Shown in pieces: positions 1 through 7,549 of a stretch of 64,000 bases of DNA. The notes beneath the pieces are model-generated. The model was not told the origin of the DNA and made no database searches. It was given only the letters and a program-made list of their open reading frames with translations. Source of the DNA: CAYOXX01 sp964408025 (GTDB lineage Bacteria; Acidobacteriota; DATKUA01); NCBI GenBank assembly GCA_964408025.1, contig CAYOXX010000001.1, positions 62,001-126,000 of the forward strand, given 5' to 3'. The position numbers and the translations under genes were made by a program. The stretch's first letter is position 1. The number at the start of each line of letters is the position of its first letter.

Positions 1-513
1 CCTGACCATGACATCGGTAACTTCCTGGGCGCCGGGTGCCGGCAGGGTGAGTATCCCGACAGGGATGCTCTGTTCCTTGATGTACTGGCCGACGGTATTG
101 ACGTCCTGGATGACCCGCCCCTGGATGTGGGTACCAATTTTGGCCGGGTCGGCGTCGAATACCGCCTTGATGCGAAGCCCGTAGTTGGCGAATCCGCCGT
201 ACTGTACAATCGCCGTCCCGAGGTGGCCGACACCTACCAGTACCGCGTCCTCGACACTGCGGAGGCCGAGGAAATCCTCGATCGTATCCATCAGCTGCGA
301 GATCTCGTAACCGACCTTGGGCTTGCCGGTGTGGCCTATCGAAGTCAGGTCCTTGCGCACCTGTGTAGCTTCGACGTAAGTCTGCAACGAGAGCTTGAGC
401 GAGGAGACGTGGCGGACGCCCTGCTTGCGCAGGTAGGATATATACTGGTAATAACGTGGAAGACGCTGGATAGTCTGGACCGAAACCTTCCTTTTTCCAC
501 CACCTCGCTTCAT
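1..513 (-). CDS. rex: Redox-sensing transcriptional repressor Rex (3' part outside window)
   Basis: Reading the minus strand from the ATG at 513 gives 171 codons to the window edge without a stop. The product begins MKRGGGKRKVSVQTIQRLPR and continues with a YYQYISYLRKQG-type winged helix, then VRKDL and GKPKVGYE, then a Rossmann motif VGVGHLGTAI and an FDADPAKIG strand. This order is typical of Rex, which binds DNA when NADH/NAD+ is low and represses fermentative, hydrogenase and NADH-oxidising genes. Usual length is about 210 residues, so roughly 40 are missing. A GGGGG-rich ribosome-binding site precedes the ATG. It lies about 2.2 kb from the NADH-linked hydrogenase operon, a plausible target (inference). 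Confidence 0.93.
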   Translation of the reverse strand, partial: MKRGGGKRKVSVQTIQRLPRYYQYISYLRKQGVRHVSSLKLSLQTYVEATQVRKDLTSIGHTGKPKVGYEISQLMDTIEDFLGLRSVEDAVLVGVGHLGTAIVQYGGFANYGLRIKAVFDADPAKIGTHIQGRVIQDVNTVGQYIKEQSIPVGILTLPAPGAQEVTDVMVR

Positions 514-554
514 AAGGACCCCCTTGGCCGCCAAGCACTAGCCTAGCTTAAGGT

Positions 555-584
555 GTTATATTCGCTACTGAAGTCGCAATTCAA
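555..584 (-). promoter_or_regulatory. Putative sigma70-type promoter of rex
   Basis: On the minus strand TTGAAT (579-584) and TATAAC (555-560) are separated by 18 bp and lie about 40 bp upstream of the rex ATG. A perfect 12-bp palindrome ATAAACGTTTAT (589-600) sits directly upstream of the -35 box and could be an operator. Read by eye only. Confidence 0.45.
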
Positions 585-729
585 GAGTATAAACGTTTAT
601 GAACGGATGTCAAGAAAGATTTTGCTGGCTATATTTCCGGCTGCAGGGAGCAGTCGGCGGGCTTGAGAATTGCTGTTCGGTAGTTCGCCATCCGAAGCTA
701 CGGATACATCTGCTCGCGCGTCGGCTGAT

Positions 730-1962
730 CTAGATGATGCCCAGTGCCTGCAACAGGTAGCGGCCGCTGAGGGCTACCACGACGAGCAGAACGGCCATCG
801 CCACTACATTCATCGGCATAGAATTAGCCATGTTGCCGAGTCGCCTCCTGTTGTTCAGTGCGACGATGAGGAATACAGCCGCTACCGGGAGTATCACCGC
901 GTTCAGAGCTTGGGCGGCGACTATCAGGAGTACGGGATTGGCACTTAGCAGGGCGAAGGCCATCCCTACCGCCATGACCGCGATCCAGGTCGTCCTGAAG
1001 CGCTTGCTGCGCGAATCCTGAGGCCAGCCGGCCGCTCCGGACACGGTGTAAGCTGCGGCCAGCGGCGCCGTAATGGACGAGGTCATCCCCGCTGCCCAGA
1101 GGCCGACTCCGAAAACCGCCGCGCCGGCGTCGCCCAGCATGATCCTCAGCGGTTCAGCCACCGAGTCGATCCCGCTGATCCCCTCTCCCTTCATCGCCCC
1201 GGCTGCCGTGATCATTATTCCCGCCGAGACGGCTATGCCGATGCCCACGGCGAACAGAACATCCAGCCGCGCAGTGCGCAGCGCCCCGCGTCCGGTGCCC
1301 CACTTTTCCCCCACTATCCTCGAGTGCAGAAAGAGGTTGTAGGGAACGACGGTCGTTCCGATCAGCGCCAGCACTGTCAGCAGCCCAGCCTCTGGAATGA
1401 CGGGTGTGAGCAGCCCCGATGCCAGTTGCGGCACTCGCGGCGCGAAGACTACCGCGGTGACGACAAAGCACATGCTCATAACCGCCACCAGTGCGATCAG
1501 AACGCGCTCGATGGCCTTGTAGCGGCCGGTCCAGAGCAGCACCGCTCCTACGGCGCACTGCAGCAGCGCCCAAGCGCGCAGGTCGCCGCCCATGAGAGCC
1601 GAGAGGCCGGCGGCCCCTCCGACGAGGTTGCCGGCTTGGTAGGCGGCGCAGCCGATCAGTATCGCGCCCGCCACCAGGAAACCGGCTGCGGCACGCAGCC
1701 ATCTGTTGCCCGAAGATTCACGCAGCATCTGCGCTAGGTCCTTGCCGGTCGACAATCCGAGGCGCATCGACATCTCCTGCAGAACCAGCACCGTGATCCC
1801 GGCGAAAAGCAGCGTCCACAGCAGCGCCGGACCGAACGCCGCTCCGGCGGCCGTGCAGGTGATCACGGTGCCCGGTCCGATAAAGGCGGCGGTGATCACC
1901 AAGCCTGGACCGAAACGTCCGGCGCGGGAGCTGTCCTTACCAGCGGTTTCTTCGCTAGCCAT
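730..1962 (-). CDS. NRAMP-family transporter with atypical substrate site
   Basis: A 410-residue polytopic membrane protein with about 11 hydrophobic segments and the NRAMP (LeuT-fold) layout. The TM1 motif, DPGN in manganese/iron transporters of this family, reads GPGT here (FIGPGTVIT). The TM6 motif, usually MPHN, reads VPYNLFLHS. The Asp, Asn and Met that hold the transition metal are therefore all replaced. It may be one of the NRAMP-related proteins that move another substrate; the substrate cannot be told from sequence. It is transcribed in the same direction as rex but 216 bp apart, and rex appears to have its own promoter. Confidence 0.85.
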   Translation of the reverse strand: MASEETAGKDSSRAGRFGPGLVITAAFIGPGTVITCTAAGAAFGPALLWTLLFAGITVLVLQEMSMRLGLSTGKDLAQMLRESSGNRWLRAAAGFLVAGAILIGCAAYQAGNLVGGAAGLSALMGGDLRAWALLQCAVGAVLLWTGRYKAIERVLIALVAVMSMCFVVTAVVFAPRVPQLASGLLTPVIPEAGLLTVLALIGTTVVPYNLFLHSRIVGEKWGTGRGALRTARLDVLFAVGIGIAVSAGIMITAAGAMKGEGISGIDSVAEPLRIMLGDAGAAVFGVGLWAAGMTSSITAPLAAAYTVSGAAGWPQDSRSKRFRTTWIAVMAVGMAFALLSANPVLLIVAAQALNAVILPVAAVFLIVALNNRRRLGNMANSMPMNVVAMAVLLVVVALSGRYLLQALGII

Positions 1963-2110
1963 AGTAGCCGGCCTCGTTCATCCATCTTACCGACAGAAGC
2001 ACACTACGTGCGGAGAATGCGGGCCCCGCTGCCTCAATATGAGTCGGACGCGTCTCTCGGCGAAACCCGATCACAGAGGATAGCCTCGATCCTCGCCCGG
2101 GGCAATCGGG

Positions 2111-2145
2111 GAAAAGAGAAAAGAGAAAAGAGAAAAGAGAAAAGA
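2111..2145. repeat. Five perfect tandem copies of a 7-bp unit (GAAAAGA)
   Basis: Positions 2111-2145 are five uninterrupted copies of GAAAAGA, a purine-only tract on the plus strand, about 150 bp upstream of the NRAMP gene start and inside otherwise GC-rich DNA. Short tandem repeats of this sort are prone to slippage. No ORF is convincingly affected. Confidence 0.9.
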
Positions 2146-2262
2146 GAGGAAGCTCTTGTTCGCACCCCCAAGCGCTCGATAGAGCGCTGCTGCGTTGCCG
2201 AGGCGCCGTAGCAACGAGACCGGTATTCATTTGAAGGTTGGTCGAGAATTTGTGCGAAAAGA

Positions 2263-2323
2263 TGACATATCGGTCGCGTTCTGATATTTCAGGGTTGACA
2301 TATCACGGGATCACGGTTTAAAT
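2263..2323 (+). promoter_or_regulatory. Putative promoter of the Hdr/hydrogenase operon with direct repeats
   Basis: TTGACA (2295-2300), a 17-bp spacer and TTAAAT (2318-2323) form a good sigma70-like promoter, predicting a start near 2330 and a leader of almost 390 nt before the first gene. The 9-mer TGACATATC occurs at 2263-2271 and again at 2296-2304, overlapping the -35 box. The copies are 33 bp apart, about three helical turns, which suggests a dimeric regulator site (inference). Confidence 0.5.
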
Positions 2324-2485
2324 AAGCAGTGCAGTGGCAATATTGGATGCTGGTGCATAAGGGACTCTAGGCATCACGAAAAGGGATGAAGAGATGGCGC
2401 TTCTATCGCGGTTCGATAATCCAGGTGGATTTGTGATCTCGAGAGAGCGCGTTTAACCTGGTTCTCAGACCACGCGAGCGGCGTT

Positions 2486-2683
2486 TTAGTTGGCAATAAT
2501 AGGAAATTCGAGCGCAGCCACATCAGCGGTGTCGCAGTTGGACGCTTGGGCATATTCCGCTTCGGCTTGCCTAATTAAGGTCAGTGCTTTGTGGGAGCAG
2601 CGGTCGAGGAGTTCAATCGTTACTCCCAAGCTTAACAAGTCGAGCAGCGAAGCTTGCTGCACTGAAGAGAATTCGAGGTTCAT
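2486..2683 (-). CDS. Possible small hypothetical ORF (65 aa), antisense in the operon leader
   Basis: In the 390-nt leader before the Hdr operon the minus strand has a 65-codon ORF from ATG 2683. Its product begins MNLEFSSVQQASLL and has amphipathic, Leu/Glu/Ala-rich helices. I do not recognise it. No ribosome-binding site is obvious, and the reading frame stays open further upstream into hdrC antisense, so it may be chance. The rest of the 2150-2716 stretch holds only the promoter and no other convincing gene. Confidence 0.18.
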   Translation of the reverse strand: MNLEFSSVQQASLLDLLSLGVTIELLDRCSHKALTLIRQAEAEYAQASNCDTADVAALEFPIIAN

Positions 2684-2716
2684 TCGCTGATAATCATTAA
2701 TTGAGAGGAGGCTCGA

Positions 2717-3307
2717 GTGGCTACCGTCAGGGGAATAAAACTCGAACAGTCGATGAAACTCGACTTCATGGATGAAGTTTACGCCTTGCCGGGCGGTGAC
2801 AAGGTGAAGGACTGCATCCAGTGCGGGACATGCAGCGGTAGCTGCCCCGTCGCCGACAGGATGGAGCACTCCCCGCGGCAGATCTTCGCGATGATCCGCG
2901 CCGGGATGCGGGAGGAGGTCCTGAGCAGCAATACCGTTTGGATTTGCGCTTCGTGCTACACCTGCCCGGTGCGCTGCCCCAAGGAGATCAAGATCGCCGA
3001 CCTCTTCTACTCGATCAAGAGGATCGCCATTCGCGAGGGCAAGGCTGGCAAGAACAAGGCGGCAGCTCTTAGCTCCAGCTTCGCCAGGCAGGTGAACAAG
3101 TACGGCCGCAACAACGAGATCCGCTTATTGATCGATTACTTCCTGCGCGCTGACTTCTGGGGCTGGATCAAGCAGCTGCCGATAGGATGGAAGCTGCTGA
3201 GCAAGGGCCGCCTGCCGCTGCTGGCCAAGAAGATCAAGGGTATGCGCCAGGTCAGGACGATAATCAAAAAGGTGCACGCCATGCAGAACAACGGAGGTCC
3301 GAGATGA
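2717..3307 (+). CDS. hdrC: HdrC-like iron-sulfur subunit of a heterodisulfide-reductase-type complex
   Basis: A 196-residue soluble protein with two [4Fe-4S] motifs, CIQCGTCSGSCP and CASCYTCPVRCP, the arrangement of HdrC. It passes electrons from HdrA to the catalytic HdrB. The C-terminal 90 residues are basic and helical, without clusters. The start is GTG 2717, set by AGGAGG five bases upstream (2706-2711). It is the first gene of the long operon, and its stop overlaps the hdrB ATG (ATGA at 3304-3307), so the two are probably translationally coupled. Confidence 0.92.
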   Translation: MATVRGIKLEQSMKLDFMDEVYALPGGDKVKDCIQCGTCSGSCPVADRMEHSPRQIFAMIRAGMREEVLSSNTVWICASCYTCPVRCPKEIKIADLFYSIKRIAIREGKAGKNKAAALSSSFARQVNKYGRNNEIRLLIDYFLRADFWGWIKQLPIGWKLLSKGRLPLLAKKIKGMRQVRTIIKKVHAMQNNGGPR

Positions 3308-4173
3308 AGTACACCTACTACCCCGGTTGCAGCTGCGAGCATTCCGCGAGGATGTACGACGTCTCCACCCGCGCCGTTTTCGAGCACCTGGGGGCGGAGC
3401 TGATCGAGCTCGATGACTGGAATTGCTGCGGCGCCACCGCTTACATGAGCGTCGAGGAGCTGATGAGCTTCTGTATCAGCGCCCGCAACCTGGCGATGGC
3501 CGAGGGGCTCGAGCGCGACATGGTGACCCCGTGTAGCGGCTGCTACGTCACCCTCAACAAGACCCACAGCTACTACAACGAATACCCCGAGCTGCGCGAG
3601 AAGGTAGACGAGACTCTCGATGCCGTCGGCCTGAAGTACAACGGCACGCAGAGTGTCCGCCACGCTCTCGACCCGCTGGTCAACGACATCGGGCTGGAGG
3701 CGATCGCCGAGAAGGTTACCAGGCCTCTGAAGGGCCTGAAGGTGGCGCCGTATTACGGCTGCCAGATCGTACGCCCCTTCACCGATCTGGACGACCCAGA
3801 CTATCCGATGATGATGGATCGGTTGCTTGAGACCTTGGGGGCGACTGTTGTGGCCTTCGAGTACAAGACAAAATGCTGCGGCGGCGCCCAGATGGGCACG
3901 AATCAGGATCTGGCATTACGGCTGGTAAGGAACATCCTGCTATGCGCCCAGAGAGCGGGCGCCGACCTCATCTGTACCACTTGCCCTCTGTGCCAGATGA
4001 ATCTCGAGGCCTATCAGGGCACCGTCAACAGGCGCTTCAAGCTCGATTTCAACATTCCGGTTGTCTACTTCACCCAGCTCACCGCCGTCGCCATGGGCCT
4101 GCCGGAAAAGGTAGTAATGCCCGAGAAGCATATCGTGCCTTTCAAGGACAAGCTGGCCGCGGTCGCGGGTTAA
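3304..4173 (+). CDS. hdrB: HdrB-like catalytic subunit (CCG domains)
   Basis: 289 residues with two complete CCG-domain cysteine sets. The first is C9, C41-C42, C77 and C80 (CX31CCX34CX2C). The second runs from YYGC through KCCGGAQ to CPLC. These bind the two non-cubane [4Fe-4S] clusters that split disulfides in methanogen HdrB, so the catalytic equipment looks intact. A bacterium without coenzyme M or B would need another disulfide or acceptor, and the substrate is unknown. The start is ATG 3304, overlapping the hdrC stop and preceded by GGAGG. The gene ends 10 bp before the HdrA half-gene. Confidence 0.93.
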   Translation: MKYTYYPGCSCEHSARMYDVSTRAVFEHLGAELIELDDWNCCGATAYMSVEELMSFCISARNLAMAEGLERDMVTPCSGCYVTLNKTHSYYNEYPELREKVDETLDAVGLKYNGTQSVRHALDPLVNDIGLEAIAEKVTRPLKGLKVAPYYGCQIVRPFTDLDDPDYPMMMDRLLETLGATVVAFEYKTKCCGGAQMGTNQDLALRLVRNILLCAQRAGADLICTTCPLCQMNLEAYQGTVNRRFKLDFNIPVVYFTQLTAVAMGLPEKVVMPEKHIVPFKDKLAAVAG

Positions 4174-4183
4174 GGAGGATAGC

Positions 4184-5044
4184 ATGGCCGAGGAAACCAA
4201 GGACGTGAGCACGCCCCGCATCGGGGTATACATCTGCCACTGCGGCTCGAACATCGCCAAGCAGGTCGACGTCTTCGGCGTCGCCGACTACGCGTCGACT
4301 CTCCCCAACGTCGACATCGCCCGCGAGTACAAGTTCATGTGCTCCGAACCGGGTCAGGATCTGATCAAGAACGACATCAAGGAGCGCGGCCTGACGCGCG
4401 TGGTCGTGGCTGCCTGCAGTCCGCTGATGCACGAGCTGACCTTCCGCAAGGCTGCCGAGACCGCCGGCCTCAACCAGTACCTGGTTCAGATCGCCAACAT
4501 CCGCGAGCAGTGCGCCTGGGTTACAGTCGACAAGAGCGATGCGACGGTCAAGGCCAAGGCGCTGGTGCACGGCGCCGTCAACAAGGCCACATATCTCGAG
4601 CCGCTGCAGACCCGGAAGGTAAAGATAAACCCGGCAACGCTTGTGGTCGGCGGCGGCATAGCCGGTATCCAGGCCTCGCTGGACCTGGCCGAGGCCGGCT
4701 TCCAGGTCTACCTGGTGGAAAGGGACACGACAATCGGCGGCCAGATGGCCCGCTTCGACAAAACCTTCCCCACACTCGACTGCGCCGCCTGCATCCTGAC
4801 GCCGAAGATGGTTAGCGTTGCGCATCGAGAGAAAATCAAGATTTTGGACAGCTCTGAAGTCGAGGACGTGTCAGGCTACATCGGCAACTTCGAGGTCAAG
4901 GTGCGTAAGCACCCCCGCTACGTCGACGTGGACAAGTGCACGGCCTGCACGGCCTGCTGGACCGCCTGCCCGGCGGTGCGGACGCCGACAAACCGTGAGA
5001 TCAGGAGGGGAGAGTTCCTCGTCAAGCAGAAAGTCACGGCCTGA
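4184..5044 (+). CDS. hdrA: N-terminal half of HdrA (split flavoprotein subunit)
   Basis: 286 residues, against about 650 or more for HdrA. An N-terminal HdrA-type domain (IGVYICHCGSN, then VVAACSPLMHE) is followed by the FAD Rossmann motif VVGGGIAGIQASLDLAEAGF near residue 153, the GGQMARFDKTFPTLDC segment, and the inserted ferredoxin domain CTACTACWTACP. It stops about 22 residues later. In one-piece HdrA the chain continues straight into a PxPQAVPN-type segment and the second half of the flavin domain. Here that segment occurs in the protein at 11760-13523. The reading frame is clean, SD AAGGAGG precedes ATG 4184, and no HdrA sequence follows the stop, so this is a genuine split rather than a frameshift. 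Confidence 0.9.
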   Translation: MAEETKDVSTPRIGVYICHCGSNIAKQVDVFGVADYASTLPNVDIAREYKFMCSEPGQDLIKNDIKERGLTRVVVAACSPLMHELTFRKAAETAGLNQYLVQIANIREQCAWVTVDKSDATVKAKALVHGAVNKATYLEPLQTRKVKINPATLVVGGGIAGIQASLDLAEAGFQVYLVERDTTIGGQMARFDKTFPTLDCAACILTPKMVSVAHREKIKILDSSEVEDVSGYIGNFEVKVRKHPRYVDVDKCTACTACWTACPAVRTPTNREIRRGEFLVKQKVTA

Positions 5045-5076
5045 GGCTCGGGCGGAGCGTCTTCGGGGAGATTGCC

Positions 5077-5424
5077 ATGAGCCTACGGCTCGAGGAGGTT
5101 AAAGAGATTCTGGAGTGCGAGGTGGTCGTCGGCGAGGACCAGCTGGATCTCAGCGTCGATCTGGGCTGCGCCGCGGACCTCATGAGCGACGTGCTGGCCT
5201 TCAGCCAATCAGGGTCGCTGTTGCTTACCGGCCTGGCGAACGAGCAGGCGGTGCGGACAGCCGACATCGCGGAGGTCAAGGCGATAGTGTTCGTACGCGG
5301 CAAGAAACCGAACTCGGAAGCCATCAAGCTGGCCGAGCGCCGGAGGATACCCCTGCTGTGCACGAAGTTCTACATGTACGAGGCCGCGGGGCGCTTATAC
5401 GCAAGCAATCTCAAAAGTCGGTAG
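5077..5424 (+). CDS. DRTGG-domain protein (first copy)
   Basis: A 115-residue protein resembling the small DRTGG-domain proteins that accompany electron-bifurcating hydrogenase genes (LSVDLGCAADLMSDVLAF, then AIVFVRGKKPN and RRIPLLCTKFYMYEAAGRLY). Biochemical function is not established for such proteins; a nucleotide or ligand-sensing role is usually assumed. It starts the accessory block inserted between hdrA and nuoE. A second, related copy lies at 7208-7549. Confidence 0.75.
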   Translation: MSLRLEEVKEILECEVVVGEDQLDLSVDLGCAADLMSDVLAFSQSGSLLLTGLANEQAVRTADIAEVKAIVFVRGKKPNSEAIKLAERRRIPLLCTKFYMYEAAGRLYASNLKSR

Positions 5425-5434
5425 GTAGTAAGGC

Positions 5435-5887
5435 ATGGGTAGCGAGGCCCAGCTAACGCAGGAATTTGAGATAGAAGGAGGCAACCTTTCAAGGGCCGGC
5501 GATGTTTCGATGCATATCAAGTCGACACTCAGGGCCATCGGCGTGCCGTCGGATTCGATCCGCCGGGCGTCGATCGCCTGCTACGAAGCGGAGATGAACG
5601 TGGTGATGTACGCCAGGCGTGGCACGTTGTGCTTCTCCATCTCGCCGCAACGCATCAGCGTCGAGGTGGCCGACGAAGGTGAAGGCATCCCCGACATCGA
5701 GCTGGCCATGCAGGAAGGATACTCGACAGCCTCTGAAGAAATACGTGAGTTGGGCTTCGGCGCCGGCATGGGGCTGCCCAACATCAAGAAGAACACCGAC
5801 GAGATGGAGCTCTCATCCGTTGTCGACCAGGGAACCGTGCTGAAGTTCAATATCAACCTTAACAAGGCGGGTGCCTCAGGTGGGTGA
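5435..5887 (+). CDS. RsbW-like ATP-binding protein (HATPase_c_2, anti-sigma/serine kinase type)
   Basis: 150 residues with GHKL ATPase motifs: the N-box region around YEAEMNVVMYA, DEGEGIPD, and GFGAGMGLPNIKKNTD. There is no histidine phosphotransfer domain, so it fits the small anti-sigma-factor serine kinase class. Equivalent genes stand next to DRTGG and HydA-like genes in hydrogenase loci such as those of Thermotogae and Clostridia, where the role is unknown. Its end overlaps the start of the next gene. Confidence 0.82.
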   Translation: MGSEAQLTQEFEIEGGNLSRAGDVSMHIKSTLRAIGVPSDSIRRASIACYEAEMNVVMYARRGTLCFSISPQRISVEVADEGEGIPDIELAMQEGYSTASEEIRELGFGAGMGLPNIKKNTDEMELSSVVDQGTVLKFNINLNKAGASGG

Positions 5888-7205
5888 TTTTATCCACTCG
5901 ATCCGTTTCGACAGCCAGCGCTGCAAGGGCAGAATGGCGTGCATGCGCGTCTGCCCCACCGAGGCGATCCGGGTGCGCAACGGCCACGCCTCCATGCTGG
6001 AAGACCGCTGCATCGACTGCGGCGAGTGCCTGACGATCTGCCCGTCCGGCGCCGTGGTGCCGCTGACGAACTCCTTCGTTGATTTCTCCCGCTTCCGCCA
6101 CACGATCGTAATCCCGACGCCGTCGTTTTACGTCCAGTTCGGCCTCAACGTGGCACCTGAGACGCTCGTCCGGGGCTTGCTGGAGATAGGCTTCGACAGC
6201 TTCTACGACGTATCGCTAGTCTGCGAAGCAACCGGGATGGCGATAAGCGAATTTCTCGATCGTTACGACGGTCCCCTACCCCTCATCACGCCGTTCTGCC
6301 CAACCGTGGTGCGGCTCATGCAGTTGAAATTCCCGGACATCTCCGGATTGCTTATGCCTATCGAGTCGCCGATGGAAACGGCCGCCCTTGAGGCGAAAGA
6401 GAAAGTTGCCGCGCAGACCGGATTGCCCCTGGAGGACATCGGTACTATCTACCTGACGCCCTGTCCGGTGAAGATGATCGCCATCCAGCACCATCCGCGC
6501 AAGGCCTATTCCTACATTGACGGCGCAATCGCAATTTCCGATATATATCAGCCGCTGCTTGCGGCACTGCAAAAGCTCCCCCATAACGATGAAGAGAAAC
6601 GGGAAAAGGTAGAGCTTTCGGCAGCCGGCCTGGGCTGGGGAAGACCGAATGGTCTGACGCGCAGCCTTGGCAGCGAGGATATACTCTTCGTGTCGGGACT
6701 GAACAACGTAATCAGCATCTTCGAAGAGATCGAGAGGGGGCACCTCAAGGACATCAAGATGGTGGAGTGCCATACATGCTGGGGTGGCTGTATCGGTGGC
6801 AGCCTTCTGATTGAGAACTCTTACGTGTCGCGCCACCGGATGCAGGCTATGCAGGCAAGGCTCGGGTGGGAACCGAAGGTAGATCGCGAGGACGTATCCA
6901 AGCGCTTCAAAGAAGGCTACTACACGGTAGACCAGGCACTACCCACCAGCCCTTTCAAGCCCCTTGACAAAGACTTTGCCAAGGCGATCGAGAAGATGAA
7001 GCAGATAGAGGAGCTTCATCAGATTCTCCCGGGCATCGATTGCGGCGTGTGCGGGGCCCCGACCTGCCAGGCTTTCGCGGAGGACGTGGTGCTGGGGCGC
7101 GCAGAGGTAAGCGACTGCGTTTTCGAGCAGCGCAAGCAGATCGAGGGCTTGCTGCGGCAGTCGCTCGACTGCCTGGCGGGGCAGCTCGATTCAAAGGAAG
7201 GCTGA
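5871..7205 (+). CDS. [FeFe]-hydrogenase-like iron-sulfur protein (HydA-C domain, sensory or accessory type)
   Basis: 444 residues. It has an N-terminal 2x[4Fe-4S] ferredoxin (CKGRMACMRVCP, CIDCGECLTICP), then a domain like the catalytic domain of [FeFe] hydrogenase. The H-cluster loops are altered: TPFCP in place of TSCCP, PCPVKMIAI in place of PCxxKxxE, and CHTCWGGCIGG in place of CxGGC. All four cysteines for the cubane are present, but the proton-relay Cys and the L2 Glu are missing. A C-terminal Fe-S motif DCGVCGAPTCQAF follows. It probably senses redox state or H2, or helps assembly, rather than acting as the main hydrogenase. Start GTG 5871 overlaps the previous gene; GTG 5880 is an alternative. 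Confidence 0.82.
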   Translation: MPQVGDFIHSIRFDSQRCKGRMACMRVCPTEAIRVRNGHASMLEDRCIDCGECLTICPSGAVVPLTNSFVDFSRFRHTIVIPTPSFYVQFGLNVAPETLVRGLLEIGFDSFYDVSLVCEATGMAISEFLDRYDGPLPLITPFCPTVVRLMQLKFPDISGLLMPIESPMETAALEAKEKVAAQTGLPLEDIGTIYLTPCPVKMIAIQHHPRKAYSYIDGAIAISDIYQPLLAALQKLPHNDEEKREKVELSAAGLGWGRPNGLTRSLGSEDILFVSGLNNVISIFEEIERGHLKDIKMVECHTCWGGCIGGSLLIENSYVSRHRMQAMQARLGWEPKVDREDVSKRFKEGYYTVDQALPTSPFKPLDKDFAKAIEKMKQIEELHQILPGIDCGVCGAPTCQAFAEDVVLGRAEVSDCVFEQRKQIEGLLRQSLDCLAGQLDSKEG

Positions 7206-7207
7206 CG

Positions 7208-7549
7208 ATGCTATTGCGACAGCTAGTCGAGGCGCTGGAGCTGGAGGTCCTGACCTGCCGGCAGAAGCTGGAACGGGAGGTGACCGCCGGCTACGCAAGC
7301 GACATGCTCAGCTTCGTGATGGCCAACGCCACGGAGGGCTCGGTATGGGTTACGGTGCAGGTGCACGAGAACATCGTGGCCGTGGCGATGCTGAGAAGCC
7401 TGGCGGCAATCCTCCTGGTGGGCGATCGCAGCCCGGAGCAGTCGACCTTGGATAAAGCCGAACAGGAGGAAGTCTGCGTGCTCCGCAGCCGCCTGTCGGC
7501 ATTCGAGGTCGTGGGCAGAATGTACGAGGCTGGAATCCGGGGAGGCTGA
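7208..7549 (+). CDS. DRTGG-domain-like protein (second copy)
   Basis: 113 residues from ATG 7208. It resembles the protein at 5077-5424 in length and layout (GYASDMLSFVMANA, AILLVGDRSPEQ, LSAFEVVGRMYEAG). Two DRTGG-like genes flanking an RsbW-like kinase and a HydA-like protein is the arrangement seen in bifurcating hydrogenase clusters. The TGATG overlap with the PHP gene (7547-7551) indicates coupling. Function unknown. Confidence 0.68.
   Translation: MLLRQLVEALELEVLTCRQKLEREVTAGYASDMLSFVMANATEGSVWVTVQVHENIVAVAMLRSLAAILLVGDRSPEQSTLDKAEQEEVCVLRSRLSAFEVVGRMYEAGIRGG

Noticed and set aside
127..546. 139-residue plus-strand ORF
   Set aside because: It is the antisense shadow of rex; the minus strand reads through the Rex winged helix and Rossmann motifs.
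2111..2145. CRISPR or integron-like repeat array
   Set aside because: The unit is only 7 bp and there are no spacers; it is a simple tandem repeat.
2282..2291. TGATATTTCA as a Rex operator
   Set aside because: Rex half-sites (TGA/TCA) are usually six bases apart; here the gap is four and the outer TTGTG/CACAA bases are missing.
4184..5044. HdrA gene broken by a frameshift
   Set aside because: No HdrA sequence follows the stop in any frame, and the missing half is present in frame within the gene at 11760.
5871..7205. True catalytic [FeFe] hydrogenase
   Set aside because: The TSCCP and PCxxKxxE motifs are altered at catalytic positions, and a complete [NiFe] hydrogenase is in the same operon.
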